Assembly: GCF_003391135.1 (NCBI RefSeq)
Contig: NZ_CP031455.1
Location: 4,681,001-4,745,000, forward strand
DNA: 64,000 bases
DNA from: Streptoverticillium olivoreticuli subsp. olivoreticuli
GTDB taxonomy: Bacteria; Actinomycetota; Actinomycetes; Streptomycetales; Streptomycetaceae
Direction of reading: 5' to 3'
The notes below the pieces were generated by a model. That model was given only the letters and a program-made list of their open reading frames with translations. It did not search any database and was not told the origin of the DNA. The translations under genes and the position numbers were made by a program. Below, one piece after another: positions 55,256-63,731 of this stretch. Numbering within the stretch: the stretch's first letter is position 1; every line of letters begins with the position of its first letter.

Positions 55256-55459
55256 ATGGCTACCGGAACCGTGAAGTGGTTCAACGCTGAAAAGGGCTTT
55301 GGCTTCATCGCCCAGGACGGCGGGGGCCCCGACGTCTTCGTCCACTACTCCGCGATCAACGCCGCTGGCTTCCGCTCCCTCGAGGAGAACCAGCAGGTCA
55401 CCTTCGACGTCACGCAGGGCCCGAAGGGTCCGCAGGCGGAGAACGTCACCCCGGCCTAG
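55256..55459 (+). CDS. Cold-shock domain protein
   Basis: A 67-residue single CSD protein, the standard size of a bacterial RNA chaperone. It contains RNP1 KGFGFIAQ and RNP2 VFVHYSAI motifs. AAGGAGG lies just before the ATG at 55256; an upstream in-frame ATG-less extension is not used. It has a leader of at least 100 bases with a terminator-like hairpin and its own strong terminator. Confidence 0.96.
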   Translation: MATGTVKWFNAEKGFGFIAQDGGGPDVFVHYSAINAAGFRSLEENQQVTFDVTQGPKGPQAENVTPA

Positions 55460-55523
55460 TCTTCGGATCTGCTGATCCGACGGCTTGACCGTCCGACCGA
55501 TCGCGGTCGCTTGCAGTACCCAA

Positions 55524-55575
55524 GGAGCCTTGTCCGCTTCCGTTTCGACGGAAGCGGACGGGGCTCCTGCTTTTT
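55524..55575 (+). terminator. Strong intrinsic terminator of the cold-shock gene
   Basis: An outer GGAGCC/GGCTCC stem and an inner perfect 12-bp stem (55532-55543 / 55548-55559) cap a TTCG loop. A run of five T follows at 55571-55575. CTTGCAGTAC at 55510-55519 immediately precedes it. Confidence 0.92.
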
Positions 55576-55691
55576 ACCCTCCTGCCCTGATTCTTTCGAT
55601 TCAGCTTTTCTTTTGCACCTTTTCTTTCGTTTCTGTTCACACTGATGTCTTCGGCATGCTCGCAATCCCCGAACCGGCTTGAATTGATCCC

Positions 55692-56729
55692 ATGAGCCGC
55701 ACGATCACCGTGCACCACGTCAAGGCCGCTCTCGGCGGAGCCCGACGGCTCGGCATCGACACCGTTTCCCTGCTGAACAGCGCGCTGATCCCGCCCCCCG
55801 TCCTCGCCGACGAAGGGGCCCGGGTCACCCCCGAGCAGTTCACCCGGCTGATCAAGGAGCTGCGGCGGGCCACCGGCGACGAGTTCCTCGGGCTCGGCCG
55901 CTCCCCCAGCAGACCCGGCACGTTCGCGATGATGTGCTACGCCTGCGCCGGCTGCCGCGACCTCGGCACGGCCATGGAGCGCGGGATCCGCTTCTACGGC
56001 CTCTTCCCCGGCGGCCCCGACCTCGCGCTCGAACACCGGCCCGGGGAAGTCGTGTTCACGGTCCGCAGCGACCTGCGCGACATCCCCGAGAGCCGCTTCC
56101 TCGCCGAGTCCCTGATGGTCGTCTGGCACCGGCTGGCCGGCTGGCTGATCGGCCGCCGGATCGCCCTGCGCTGGGCGGAGTTCGCCCACCCCGCCCCGCC
56201 GTACGCCCGGGAGTACGACCTCCTCTTCGGCTGCCCCGTCCGCTTCGGCGCGCCCCGCACCCGCGCCGGGTTCGACCCCTGCTGGCTCGGCGCCCCCGTC
56301 GTACAGGACGAGGCGAGCCTGGAGGCCCTGCTCCGGCACGCGCCCGCCGGCCTGCTCAGCCGCCGCGAGTACGGGACGACGGTCGCCGAACAGGTGCGGC
56401 ACTCGCTCGCGCGGGCGATGCGCGAGGGCCGGACCGTCCGGCTGCCGGAAGTGGCGCAGACAGCGGCCCGGCTGGCGGTGAGCCCGGCGACGCTGCGGCG
56501 GCGGCTGAAGGACGAGGGCACCTCGTACCGGAAGCTGAAGGACCAGGTCCGGCGGGAGGCCGCGGTGCGCAGCCTGGCGGAGGGGCGGGAGCCGATCGCC
56601 GAGCTGGCGGCGCGGCTGGGCTTCTCCGAGGACACCGCCTTCCACCGGGCGTTCCGCCGCTGGACGGGCACCACCCCCGGCGCGTACCGCCTCCTGGAGC
56701 GCCGGGGGCGGCCGGGTCAGCAAAGCTGA
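55692..56729 (+). CDS. AraC-family transcriptional regulator (OruR/ArgR-like)
   Basis: A 345-residue regulator with an N-terminal 'Arabinose_bd' type ligand domain (about 20-210, with WHRLAGWLIGRR) and a C-terminal AraC double HTH. The latter includes VSPATLRRRLKDEGTSYRKLKDQ and IAELAARLGFSEDTAFHRAFRRWTGTTP. Relatives often control an adjacent lipase or esterase and respond to amino or fatty acids. Here a secreted lipase starts 84 bp downstream, which supports that link by inference. Confidence 0.88.
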   Translation: MSRTITVHHVKAALGGARRLGIDTVSLLNSALIPPPVLADEGARVTPEQFTRLIKELRRATGDEFLGLGRSPSRPGTFAMMCYACAGCRDLGTAMERGIRFYGLFPGGPDLALEHRPGEVVFTVRSDLRDIPESRFLAESLMVVWHRLAGWLIGRRIALRWAEFAHPAPPYAREYDLLFGCPVRFGAPRTRAGFDPCWLGAPVVQDEASLEALLRHAPAGLLSRREYGTTVAEQVRHSLARAMREGRTVRLPEVAQTAARLAVSPATLRRRLKDEGTSYRKLKDQVRREAAVRSLAEGREPIAELAARLGFSEDTAFHRAFRRWTGTTPGAYRLLERRGRPGQQS

Positions 56730-56813
56730 GCTCCCCGGTCACCGCCTTGCTGACCCCCGCGTCACTACGGTCGCATCGACCGGCCCGGTACCACCGACAG
56801 TCAGGAGTGCCGT

Positions 56814-57968
56814 ATGCACCTGCGATCCACCGCCCTCGCCACGGTCGCCGCGCTGGCCTTCTCGCTCGGCCTCTCGGGCACGGGCGCCGCGGCGGACGGG
56901 CCCGCCGCGGCGGCCCCCGGCGACGTCCTCAGCTCCGCGCCCACGTCCTTCCACCCGCTGCCCTTCCAGCCCACCAACACCAGGGCCTGGCACATCACTT
57001 ACCGCTCCACCACCGCCAAGGGCGCGCCCAATGTCGTCTCCGGCACCGTGATCGTGCCCCAGGACGGCAGAACGGGGCCTCGCCCGCTGGTCTCCTACGC
57101 GGTGGGCACCGTGGGGCTCGCCGACAAGTGCGCCCCCTCGGCGGGCTTCCCCTACGGCACCACGGTGGAGGCCAACCTCATCCAGCAACTCACCCTGCGC
57201 GGCTGGGCGGTCGCCGTCACCGACTACGAAGGGCTGGGCACGCCCGGCGACCACACCTACATCGTCGGCCGGGCCGAGGGCCAGGCCGTCCTCGACGCGG
57301 CGCGCGCCGCGCTGCGCCTGCCGGAGGCGGGGCTCGCCAAGGACTCGCCCGTGGGCGTCATGGGCTACTCCCAGGGCGGCCACGCCGGCAGCTGGGCCGC
57401 CGAACTGCACGACTCGTACGCCCCGGAGCTCAACCTCAAGGGCACCGCCACCGGTGGCGTCCCCGCCGACCTGCTCAAGACCGCCGACCACAACAACGGC
57501 AACATCGGTGCGGGCTTCATCCTCATGGCGGCCATCGGCCAGAACGCGGCCTACCCCGAGCTCCGGCTCGACACGTACCTCAACGACCGGGGGCGGCACC
57601 TCGTCGACTACCTGAAGAACAACTGCGTCGCCGCCAACACGGCCGCCGGGCTCTTCGAGCGGATCTCCGACGTCACGGTCAGGAACCCGCTGTACGAGCC
57701 GGACTGGCAGCGCGTCCTGCGCGCCTCGAACCTCGGCTCGCACGCACCCGACCGGCCCGTCTACCTCTATCACGGGGTGATCGACGAGCTGATCCCGTAC
57801 GCGATCGGGCAACAGCTGCGCGCGGACTGGTGCGCGAAGGGTGTGCCGGTGGAGTGGCATGCGCTGCCGCTGGGCGAGCATGTCCTGGGCGCGATCACGG
57901 AATCGATCCCGGCGGCGAACTGGCTGGCGCGGCGCTTTGCGGGCGAACCGGCCGGGAGTAACTGCTAG
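56814..57968 (+). CDS. Secreted lipase (LIP family)
   Basis: A 384-residue exported alpha/beta hydrolase. It has a signal peptide (LRSTALATVAALAFSLGLSG ending near AAADG) and the nucleophile elbow GVMGYSQGGHAG. The catalytic Asp is in YHGVIDELIPY and the His in LPLGEHVLG. Two Cys in the core (ADKCAPS, NNCVAAN) may form a disulfide. AGGAG lies six bases before the ATG. It follows the AraC gene on the same strand, so it may be that regulator's target. Fatty acids released could be activated by the acyl-CoA ligase at 58302 (inference). Confidence 0.88.
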   Translation: MHLRSTALATVAALAFSLGLSGTGAAADGPAAAAPGDVLSSAPTSFHPLPFQPTNTRAWHITYRSTTAKGAPNVVSGTVIVPQDGRTGPRPLVSYAVGTVGLADKCAPSAGFPYGTTVEANLIQQLTLRGWAVAVTDYEGLGTPGDHTYIVGRAEGQAVLDAARAALRLPEAGLAKDSPVGVMGYSQGGHAGSWAAELHDSYAPELNLKGTATGGVPADLLKTADHNNGNIGAGFILMAAIGQNAAYPELRLDTYLNDRGRHLVDYLKNNCVAANTAAGLFERISDVTVRNPLYEPDWQRVLRASNLGSHAPDRPVYLYHGVIDELIPYAIGQQLRADWCAKGVPVEWHALPLGEHVLGAITESIPAANWLARRFAGEPAGSNC

Positions 57969-57994
57969 CTCCGCTCCGGACCCCCGGTCGGGTG

Positions 57995-58300
57995 CGGCCC
58001 TGCGGGCGGCTTGTTCCCCAGCCCCGCCCCTTCCCGAAACCGGGGAGACCCCGGACCCCCAGCGCCCTGCGGGCGCGTCCTCAATCGCCGGACGGGCTGG
58101 ATTTTCCAGCCCGTCCGGCGATTGAGGACAAGCGGCGAAGCCGCTTTCGGGGTCTGGGGCGAAGCCCCAGTTCGGGAAGGGGCGGGGTGGGGAACAAACC
58201 GCCGGGCCGCACCCGGGCACGGGTCCGGGGCGGAGCCCCGGCCTCGGCGGAGCCGAGCATCAGACGCTGCGGGAAGGGGCGGGGCTGGGGAAAGGCCCGC
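57995..58300. repeat. Modular GC-rich intergenic repeat, copy 6
   Basis: This occupies the 333-bp gap between the convergent lipase and acyl-CoA ligase genes. A perfect 25-bp palindrome (58077-58129, TTT loop) is the exact reverse complement of the one at 10335-10387. GGGGTCTGGGGCGAAGCCCC, GGGAAGGGGCGGGG (twice) and GGTCCGGGGCGGAGCCCC modules surround it. Confidence 0.85.
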
Positions 58301-58301
58301 G

Positions 58302-60200
58302 TCAGCGCTCGTACAACGCCTCCACCTCGCTCACGAAGTCCCGGGCGATCACCGCCCGGCGAAGTTTCAGGGACGGCGTCAAGTGCCCCGACTCCTCCGT
58401 GAAATCCACCGGGAGCACCGCGAACCGCCGGATCGACTCCGCCCGTGAGACGAGGGAGTTCGCGTCGTCCACCGCCCCCTGGAGCTCGGCGAGGAGCTCC
58501 GGGTCCCGCACCAGGTCCTCCATCGGCACCGCGGATTTCCCCCGCATCCGCACCCAGTGCGCCAGACCGTCCGCCTCGAGCGTCAGCAGCGCCGTGATGT
58601 AGGGGCGGTTGTCGCCCTGGACGACGCACTGGCCGACCAGCGGGTGCGCCCGCAGCCGGTCCTCCAGGGGCGCGGGGGCGACGTTCTTGCCGCCGGAGGT
58701 GACGATCAGTTCCTTCTTGCGGCCGGTGATGGTGAGGTAGCCGTCCTCGTCGAGCGCGCCCAGGTCGCCGGTGGCGAACCAGTCGCCGGGCGACGCGGGG
58801 ACGGCCTCGCCGAGCGCGGCGTCCCAGTACCCGGAGAACACCTGCCCGCCGCGCAGCAGCACCTCCCCGTCGTCGGCTATCCGTACGGCGCTGCCGGGCA
58901 GCGGCCAGCCGACCGTGCCGAGGCGAGGGCGCAGCGGCGGGGTGACGGTGACCGCGGCGGTGGTCTCGGTCAGGCCGTAGCCCTCGAAGACCTCGATGCC
59001 CGCGCCCGCGCAGAAGGCGGCGAGGCGGTGGCCGAGCGGCGAGCCGCCGCTGAGGACGTAGCGGACCTCGCCGCCGAGCGCGGCCCGGATGCGGCGGTAG
59101 ACGAGCGGGTCGTAGAGGGCGCGGGCCGCCCGCAGGGCCGGGCCCGGTCCTGGGCCGGTGCCGTGCCGGCGGGCCTCCTCGGCCTCGCCGTAGCGCGTGG
59201 CGATCCGGGCGGCCCGGTCGAAGGAGGCGGCGCGGCCGAGCCGCTCGGCGGTGGCGCGGCCGGTGTTGTAGACCTTCTCCAGGACATAGGGGATGGCGAG
59301 CAGGAACGTCGGCCGGAAGGCCGCGAGGTCGGCGAGGAGGTCGTCGGTCCGGATGGAGGGCGCGTGGCCCACCCGTACGCGCGCCCGCATGCAGGCCACG
59401 GCGACGGTCCGCCCGAAGATGTGGGAGAGCGGCAGGAAGAGGAGGGTGGCGGCCGGGGCCTTGGCGGTCGCCTTGAAGAGGGGGTGGAGCAGCTCGGTGG
59501 AGCTGTCCGCCTCGGTGAAGAAGTTGCCGTGGGTGAGGACGCAGCCCTTGGGGCGGCCGGTGGTGCCCGAGGTGTAGATGAGGGTGGCGACGTCCGCGGG
59601 GGTGCGGGTGGCGCGGGCCCCGGTGACGGCCGAGGCGGGTAACTCCCGTCCGGCGGCCATGAGCGCGCCGATCGCCCCGGCGTCGAAGCGCCACAGGTGG
59701 GCCAGGTCCGGCAGGTCCGCGCGGACGCCCTCGACCAGCCGCTCCTGGGCCGCGCCCTCGACGACGCACGCGGTGGCCCCGGAGTCCCGGAGGATCCAGC
59801 GGACCTGGTGGGCGGAGGAGGTGGGGTAGACGGGGACGCCGACCAGCCCGGCGGCCCAGGCCGCGAAGTCCAGGAGCGTCCACTCGTAGGTCGTACGGGC
59901 CATGATGGCGAGCCGGTCGCCGGGCCGCAGGCCGTGCGCGATCAGGCCCTTGGCGGTGGCGAGGACCTCCGCGGCGAAGGTGGCGGCGGTGACGTCGCGC
60001 CAGGTCCCGTCGGGCTGTCTGCGGCTGAGCACGGGGTCGGCGGGGGCCGCGGCGGCGTTGTCGAACGGGAGGTCCCCGAGGGAGCCGCTGGACACGGGCG
60101 GGGCGAGCGGCGGCACGGCGGCCTCGCGGACGACGCCGCGCACCAGCGTCGTCCGGGGCGGGTGGGGTACGGAGGGGGCTGCGCTGTGCGGTTCGGACAC
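58302..60200 (-). CDS. Long-chain fatty acid-CoA ligase (FadD15-like)
   Basis: A 632-residue adenylate-forming enzyme that activates fatty acids to acyl-CoA. It has the AMP-binding motif LIYTSGTTGRPKG near residue 210, GYGLTETTA near 425, WFATGDLG and GRKKELIV with the hinge, and a C-terminal domain ending at residue 632. The GTG at 60200 is preceded by AGGAG. Length is normal for the actinobacterial FadD15 group. The TetR regulator at 61229 may control it, but an unrelated surface-protein gene lies between. Confidence 0.9.
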   Translation of the reverse strand: MSEPHSAAPSVPHPPRTTLVRGVVREAAVPPLAPPVSSGSLGDLPFDNAAAAPADPVLSRRQPDGTWRDVTAATFAAEVLATAKGLIAHGLRPGDRLAIMARTTYEWTLLDFAAWAAGLVGVPVYPTSSAHQVRWILRDSGATACVVEGAAQERLVEGVRADLPDLAHLWRFDAGAIGALMAAGRELPASAVTGARATRTPADVATLIYTSGTTGRPKGCVLTHGNFFTEADSSTELLHPLFKATAKAPAATLLFLPLSHIFGRTVAVACMRARVRVGHAPSIRTDDLLADLAAFRPTFLLAIPYVLEKVYNTGRATAERLGRAASFDRAARIATRYGEAEEARRHGTGPGPGPALRAARALYDPLVYRRIRAALGGEVRYVLSGGSPLGHRLAAFCAGAGIEVFEGYGLTETTAAVTVTPPLRPRLGTVGWPLPGSAVRIADDGEVLLRGGQVFSGYWDAALGEAVPASPGDWFATGDLGALDEDGYLTITGRKKELIVTSGGKNVAPAPLEDRLRAHPLVGQCVVQGDNRPYITALLTLEADGLAHWVRMRGKSAVPMEDLVRDPELLAELQGAVDDANSLVSRAESIRRFAVLPVDFTEESGHLTPSLKLRRAVIARDFVSEVEALYER

Positions 60201-60421
60201 GTGCGGCTCCTGTTCCTGGCCGGCAAACGGACCTGCTCAGCGGTAAATCGCGGCCAATCTACGCCTCGGGGCCCATGCGCTCCAGACCTTCTCTAGTCCT
60301 TACGGCCAGCACAGCCCTGCCCGTTTTGCCGATACGTGTACGGGTGTGCCCGAAATAACTTTTTTGGTGTCGGGTCGCCGCACGGGCGGCACACAGAACT
60401 CCGTAAGGAGCTCGGAGCCAC

Positions 60422-61198
60422 ATGAACACCACCACTCGCACCGTACTTCGCACCGCCATAGCCACCACCGTCCTCGCGGGCGCCGTAGCGGTTCCCACCG
60501 CGGCGTTCGCCGCGGACGCGGCGCCGAGCGCGACGGGCAGCGCGCAGCCGGCGGGGAAGACCGTCGACATCGGCGGCGGCATGGAGGCCGAGATCAAGGA
60601 CGGCAAGGCGTACCTCAAGGAGATCGGCAGCGGCAAGGTCTTCGCGGTGCTCTCGAAGGGCCAGACCTACACCGACGGCATCTACGTGCACTTCGACGGC
60701 CAGAACGTGACCGCGAAGACGCAGGGCGACGACAAGAAGAAGCAGGACGACAAGAAAGACGACAAGAAGGGCGAGTCCTCCCGCACGGTGAAGCTGAACG
60801 ACGGGAAGTACGCCGTCGTCACCAAGCTCGGCGACGGCTCCTACAAGGCCGTCGTCACCGGCCCGGACGGCTTCGCCTTCGGCACGCTCACCGCGGGCTC
60901 CCCCTCCGTCACCCTCGACGGCGGTCTGAAGGTCACCCTCGACCAGAAGACCGGCAAGATCACCCAGACCACCGTCAAGAGCCGCAACGGCGAGGCCGCC
61001 CGCGATGCCTCCGCGAAGGACGCGGCCGTCAAGACGCCGGACACCAAGAAGCTGCCCAAGGGCGGTGTCGCCGCGGGCGAGGCGCCCGAGAAGCGTTCGG
61101 ACACCGACCCCGGGCTGATCGGCGGCGCGCTCGCGGCGGCCGGTGTCCTCGGTGGCGCGGGCCTGCTCGCCGCCCGCCGCCGCAAGGGCGAGCGCTGA
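60422..61198 (+). CDS. Cell-surface protein with C-terminal membrane anchor
   Basis: A 258-residue exported protein. Residues 1-31 form a signal peptide ending AFAADA. The body has short repeated beta segments and a Lys/Asp-rich stretch (KKQDDKKDDKKG) near 105-118. Near the end are LPKGG, a spacer, the hydrophobic LIGGALAAAGVLGGAGLLAA and the positive tail RRRKGER, the layout of sortase substrates although LPKGG is not a standard LPxTG or LAxTG. GGAG lies four bases before the ATG. No family recognised. The 221-bp upstream gap holds a TTTTTTGG island but no clear promoter. Confidence 0.75.
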   Translation: MNTTTRTVLRTAIATTVLAGAVAVPTAAFAADAAPSATGSAQPAGKTVDIGGGMEAEIKDGKAYLKEIGSGKVFAVLSKGQTYTDGIYVHFDGQNVTAKTQGDDKKKQDDKKDDKKGESSRTVKLNDGKYAVVTKLGDGSYKAVVTGPDGFAFGTLTAGSPSVTLDGGLKVTLDQKTGKITQTTVKSRNGEAARDASAKDAAVKTPDTKKLPKGGVAAGEAPEKRSDTDPGLIGGALAAAGVLGGAGLLAARRRKGER

Positions 61199-61228
61199 GC
61201 CCTGCGGCACACGGGGGCGGAGCGGAAC

Positions 61229-61918
61229 CTATGAACGGGCGGGCGCCCAGCGCCGCCCGTTCATCAGGTTGTCCAGCCCCGCCCAGGCGAAGTTCATCAG
61301 CGTCTCCGCCGTGTCCCGCTCGGCCGGGGCCACGTCCGTGCGGCCATTGGTCCACCCGGCGAGCGACTCGGCGGCGCCCACGAGCGCGTGGGCCAGCCCG
61401 GACGCCTCCTGCCAGGGCAGCGGGGCGTCACAGCCGTTCTCCGCGGCCGTCGCCACGATCAGCTGGGTGACGACGTCGACGAGCTCCTGCCGCAGCGCGG
61501 CCACTTCGAGCGCGAACGGCTCCCCGTGCGTACGGGCCTGGCAGTGCAGGACGGCCCAGCCGTCGGGGTGCGCGGCCGTGTGCGCGAAGAACCCTCGGAG
61601 CCCGTTCCACAGCCGCCGGTCGGCGGGCGCGTCCGGGTCGACCCCTTCGCGCACGGCCAGGATCAGCGCCTCGGCCTCGCGCCGTATGCAGGCGCTGAAG
61701 AGCTCTTCCTTCGAGTTCAGATAGAGGTAGACCAGCGGCTTGGACGCGCCGGCGACCTCGGCGATCTCGTCCATCGACGCCGCGCGGTAGCCACGGCGTG
61801 CGAAGACCTCCACGGCGGCGTCGAGCATCTGGCGCTCGCGCACCGCGCGCGGCATGCGCTTGATCCTGCCTTTCGGCTTCGTTCCGGCCTCAGCAGCGTC
61901 GATCTGTGCAGCATTCAC
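61229..61918 (-). CDS. TetR-family transcriptional regulator
   Basis: A 229-residue repressor. The N-terminal HTH is MDEIAEVAGASKPLVYLYLNSKEELF (shown here as AEVAGASKPLVYLYL) after RQMLDAAVEVFARRGYRAAS. The C-terminal ligand domain has no recognised subtype mark. The gene starts seven bases from a 26-bp inverted repeat (61925-61979), which is probably its own operator. It is convergent with the surface-protein gene. Regulators of this shape often control lipid metabolism, but the ligand is unknown. Confidence 0.9.
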   Translation of the reverse strand: MNAAQIDAAEAGTKPKGRIKRMPRAVRERQMLDAAVEVFARRGYRAASMDEIAEVAGASKPLVYLYLNSKEELFSACIRREAEALILAVREGVDPDAPADRRLWNGLRGFFAHTAAHPDGWAVLHCQARTHGEPFALEVAALRQELVDVVTQLIVATAAENGCDAPLPWQEASGLAHALVGAAESLAGWTNGRTDVAPAERDTAETLMNFAWAGLDNLMNGRRWAPARS

Positions 61919-61924
61919 GACAAA

Positions 61925-61979
61925 CGTCCCTCCGCCCCCGTAACGTTACCGGCAGGTAATGTTACGGGGAGGAGGGACG
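61925..61979. promoter_or_regulatory. Large inverted repeat, probable TetR operator
   Basis: Left arm 61925-61950 and right arm 61955-61979 match over 24 of 26 positions with one one-base gap, centred on GGCA. The core reads GTTACC-GGCA-GGTAA. It lies immediately upstream of the TetR gene and also after the end of the symporter gene, so it may double as a terminator. Confidence 0.75.
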
Positions 61980-62035
61980 CCGAGGAGGGAAGATCCGGCC
62001 GAAACAGCCGGACCGAAAGGTTTAGGCCACCTTCA

Positions 62036-63361
62036 TCAGGCCGCGGCGACGGGCACCGGAGCGGGCTGCTCGACCTGATCCAGCGGCGAGGCCGTCGCCG
62101 AGTCGTACGCCTCGCGGTCGAGGATCTTCTCCCGCGAGGCCACGATGATCGGGATCACCGACTGGCCGGCGACGTTCGTCGCGGTGCGCATCATGTCCAC
62201 GATCGGGTCGATGGCGAGCAGCAGACCCACGCCCTCCATCGGCAGGCCGAGCGTCGAGAGCGTCAGGGTCAGCATCACGGTGGCACCGGTCAGACCGGCC
62301 GTGGCCGCGGAGCCGACGACGGAGACGAAGGCGATCAGGATGTAGTCCCGGACGTCCAGGTGCACATCGAAGACCTGCGCCACGAAGATCGCGGCGATCG
62401 CCGGGTAGATCGAGGCGCAGCCGTCCATCTTGGTCGTCGACCCGAAGGGCACCGCGAAGCTCGCGTACTCCTTGGGCACGCCCAGGCGTTCGGTGACCTT
62501 CTGCGTCAGCGGCATCGTGCCCACGGAGGAGCGGGAGACGAAAGCCAGCTGAATGGCGGGCCAGGCACCCTTGAAGAACTGCAGCGGGTTGACCTTGGCG
62601 ACGGTGGCCAGCAGCAGCGGGTAGACGCCGAACAGCACGATGGCGCAGCCGACGTAGATGTCGGCGGTGAACGTCGCGTACTTCCCGATCAGGTCCCAGC
62701 CGTAGGTGGCGATGGCCGTGCCGACCAGGCCCAGGCTGCCGAGCGGGGCGAGCCGGATGACCCACCAGAGCACCTTCTGGAGCAGCTCCAGGGCGGCCTG
62801 GCTGAAGTCGAGCACGGGCTTGGCCTTGGCGCCGACCTGGAGGATCGCGATGCCCGCGACCACGGCCATGAAGACGATCTGCATGACTTCGAGCTTGCTG
62901 AACGGCGTGATGACGTCGGTCGGGATGATCCCGGTGAGGAAGTCCAGCCAGGAGCCGTGCTTCTTGGGCATCTTGCCGTCGGCCGCGGTGAGGCCGGTGC
63001 CGGAGCCGGGGTCGGTGAGCAGGCCGATCGCCAGGCCGATGACGACCGCGATCAGCGACGTGATCATGAACCACATCAGCGTGCGGGTCGCCAGCCGGGC
63101 GGCGTTGGAGACGTTCCGCAGATTGGTGATCGACACCAGGATGGCGAAGAACACCAGCGGGGCGATCACCACCATCAGCAACTGGACGAAGATGTCGCCG
63201 ATCTTGCCGAGGGTGACCTCCAGCCAGTGGATGTCACCGCTCTTGGCGGCCCAGCCGAGGAGGGCGCCGAGCACGAGACCGAGCAGGATCTGGCCCCAGA
63301 ACGGGACCTTGGGTATGCGCCCGCGCAGGGACGCCTGGGACGACACGGGTGTCGAGGACAA
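62036..63361 (-). CDS. Dicarboxylate/amino acid:cation symporter (DAACS family)
   Basis: A 441-residue Na+- or H+-coupled symporter with eight helices and two re-entrant hairpins. HP1 has SRSSVGTMPLTQ; helix 7 has GSTTKMDGCASIYP in place of the usual NMDGT; helix 8 has VDMMRTATNVAGQS with the substrate-binding Asp, Arg, Thr and Asn. The first codon is TTG, preceded by GGAG at six bases; an in-frame GTG five codons downstream is worse placed. A cysteine-rich leader peptide lies upstream, which suggests that the substrate is cystine or another sulfur compound, as in TcyP-type members (inference). Confidence 0.85.
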   Translation of the reverse strand: MSSTPVSSQASLRGRIPKVPFWGQILLGLVLGALLGWAAKSGDIHWLEVTLGKIGDIFVQLLMVVIAPLVFFAILVSITNLRNVSNAARLATRTLMWFMITSLIAVVIGLAIGLLTDPGSGTGLTAADGKMPKKHGSWLDFLTGIIPTDVITPFSKLEVMQIVFMAVVAGIAILQVGAKAKPVLDFSQAALELLQKVLWWVIRLAPLGSLGLVGTAIATYGWDLIGKYATFTADIYVGCAIVLFGVYPLLLATVAKVNPLQFFKGAWPAIQLAFVSRSSVGTMPLTQKVTERLGVPKEYASFAVPFGSTTKMDGCASIYPAIAAIFVAQVFDVHLDVRDYILIAFVSVVGSAATAGLTGATVMLTLTLSTLGLPMEGVGLLLAIDPIVDMMRTATNVAGQSVIPIIVASREKILDREAYDSATASPLDQVEQPAPVPVAAA

Positions 63362-63446
63362 CGGAAGCTCCGGAAGTCAAGAAAAAGGGCGTGGGCGCCA
63401 GGGAGGTCCGTACGTGCTGCGGGATCTCCGGCCGGGTCGACATACG

Positions 63447-63521
63447 TCAGCGGCGGCAACAGGCCGCGGAGACACAGCGGCAAAGATCGACGTGCAGGCG
63501 CGCCACGAGCGCGGGGCTCAT
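63447..63521 (-). CDS. Cysteine-rich leader peptide (24 residues)
   Basis: The frame starts ATG at 63521 and ends TGA at 63447. The product includes ARLHVDLCRCVSAACCRR, with four Cys among its last 11 residues. It matches the short 'HVDLCR...' leader peptides found before sulfur-assimilation and transport genes in actinobacteria, where ribosome stalling at Cys codons controls the downstream gene. It ends 85 bp before the symporter's TTG. No clear Shine-Dalgarno precedes it. Confidence 0.7.
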   Translation of the reverse strand: MSPALVARLHVDLCRCVSAACCRR

Positions 63522-63633
63522 GGGGGATCGGTGCGCTGCTGCTGTCTTCATGTCCAATACGTTAACACTGACGCTTTGGGTGCCTCAAAGGTCTTCTTTG
63601 GGTCCACGGCGACTCGAGGGGCGCGGAAAACGT

Positions 63634-63675
63634 CAACGCCCCGCCGTGGAGCGGCTGCTCCACGGCGGGGCGTTG
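63634..63675 (-). terminator. 19-bp perfect hairpin terminator after the DUF4229 gene
   Basis: Arms 63634-63652 and 63657-63675 are perfectly complementary around a four-base loop, 57 bp beyond the DUF4229 stop in its direction of transcription. Confidence 0.85.
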
Positions 63676-63731
63676 CGGTGATGTGAGGAGACTTACACCC
63701 GATTAGGGCGATCGGTCCGGATAAGGAAGGC

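Larger units (their letters stand above)
63362..63731. other. Symporter upstream region
   Basis: Besides the leader peptide, this 370-bp gap contains the terminator hairpin at 63634-63675 and a short CTTTGGGTGCCTCAAAG imperfect palindrome near 63575-63591. An AT-richer stretch at 63550-63600 is where the symporter promoter should lie. Confidence 0.5.
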
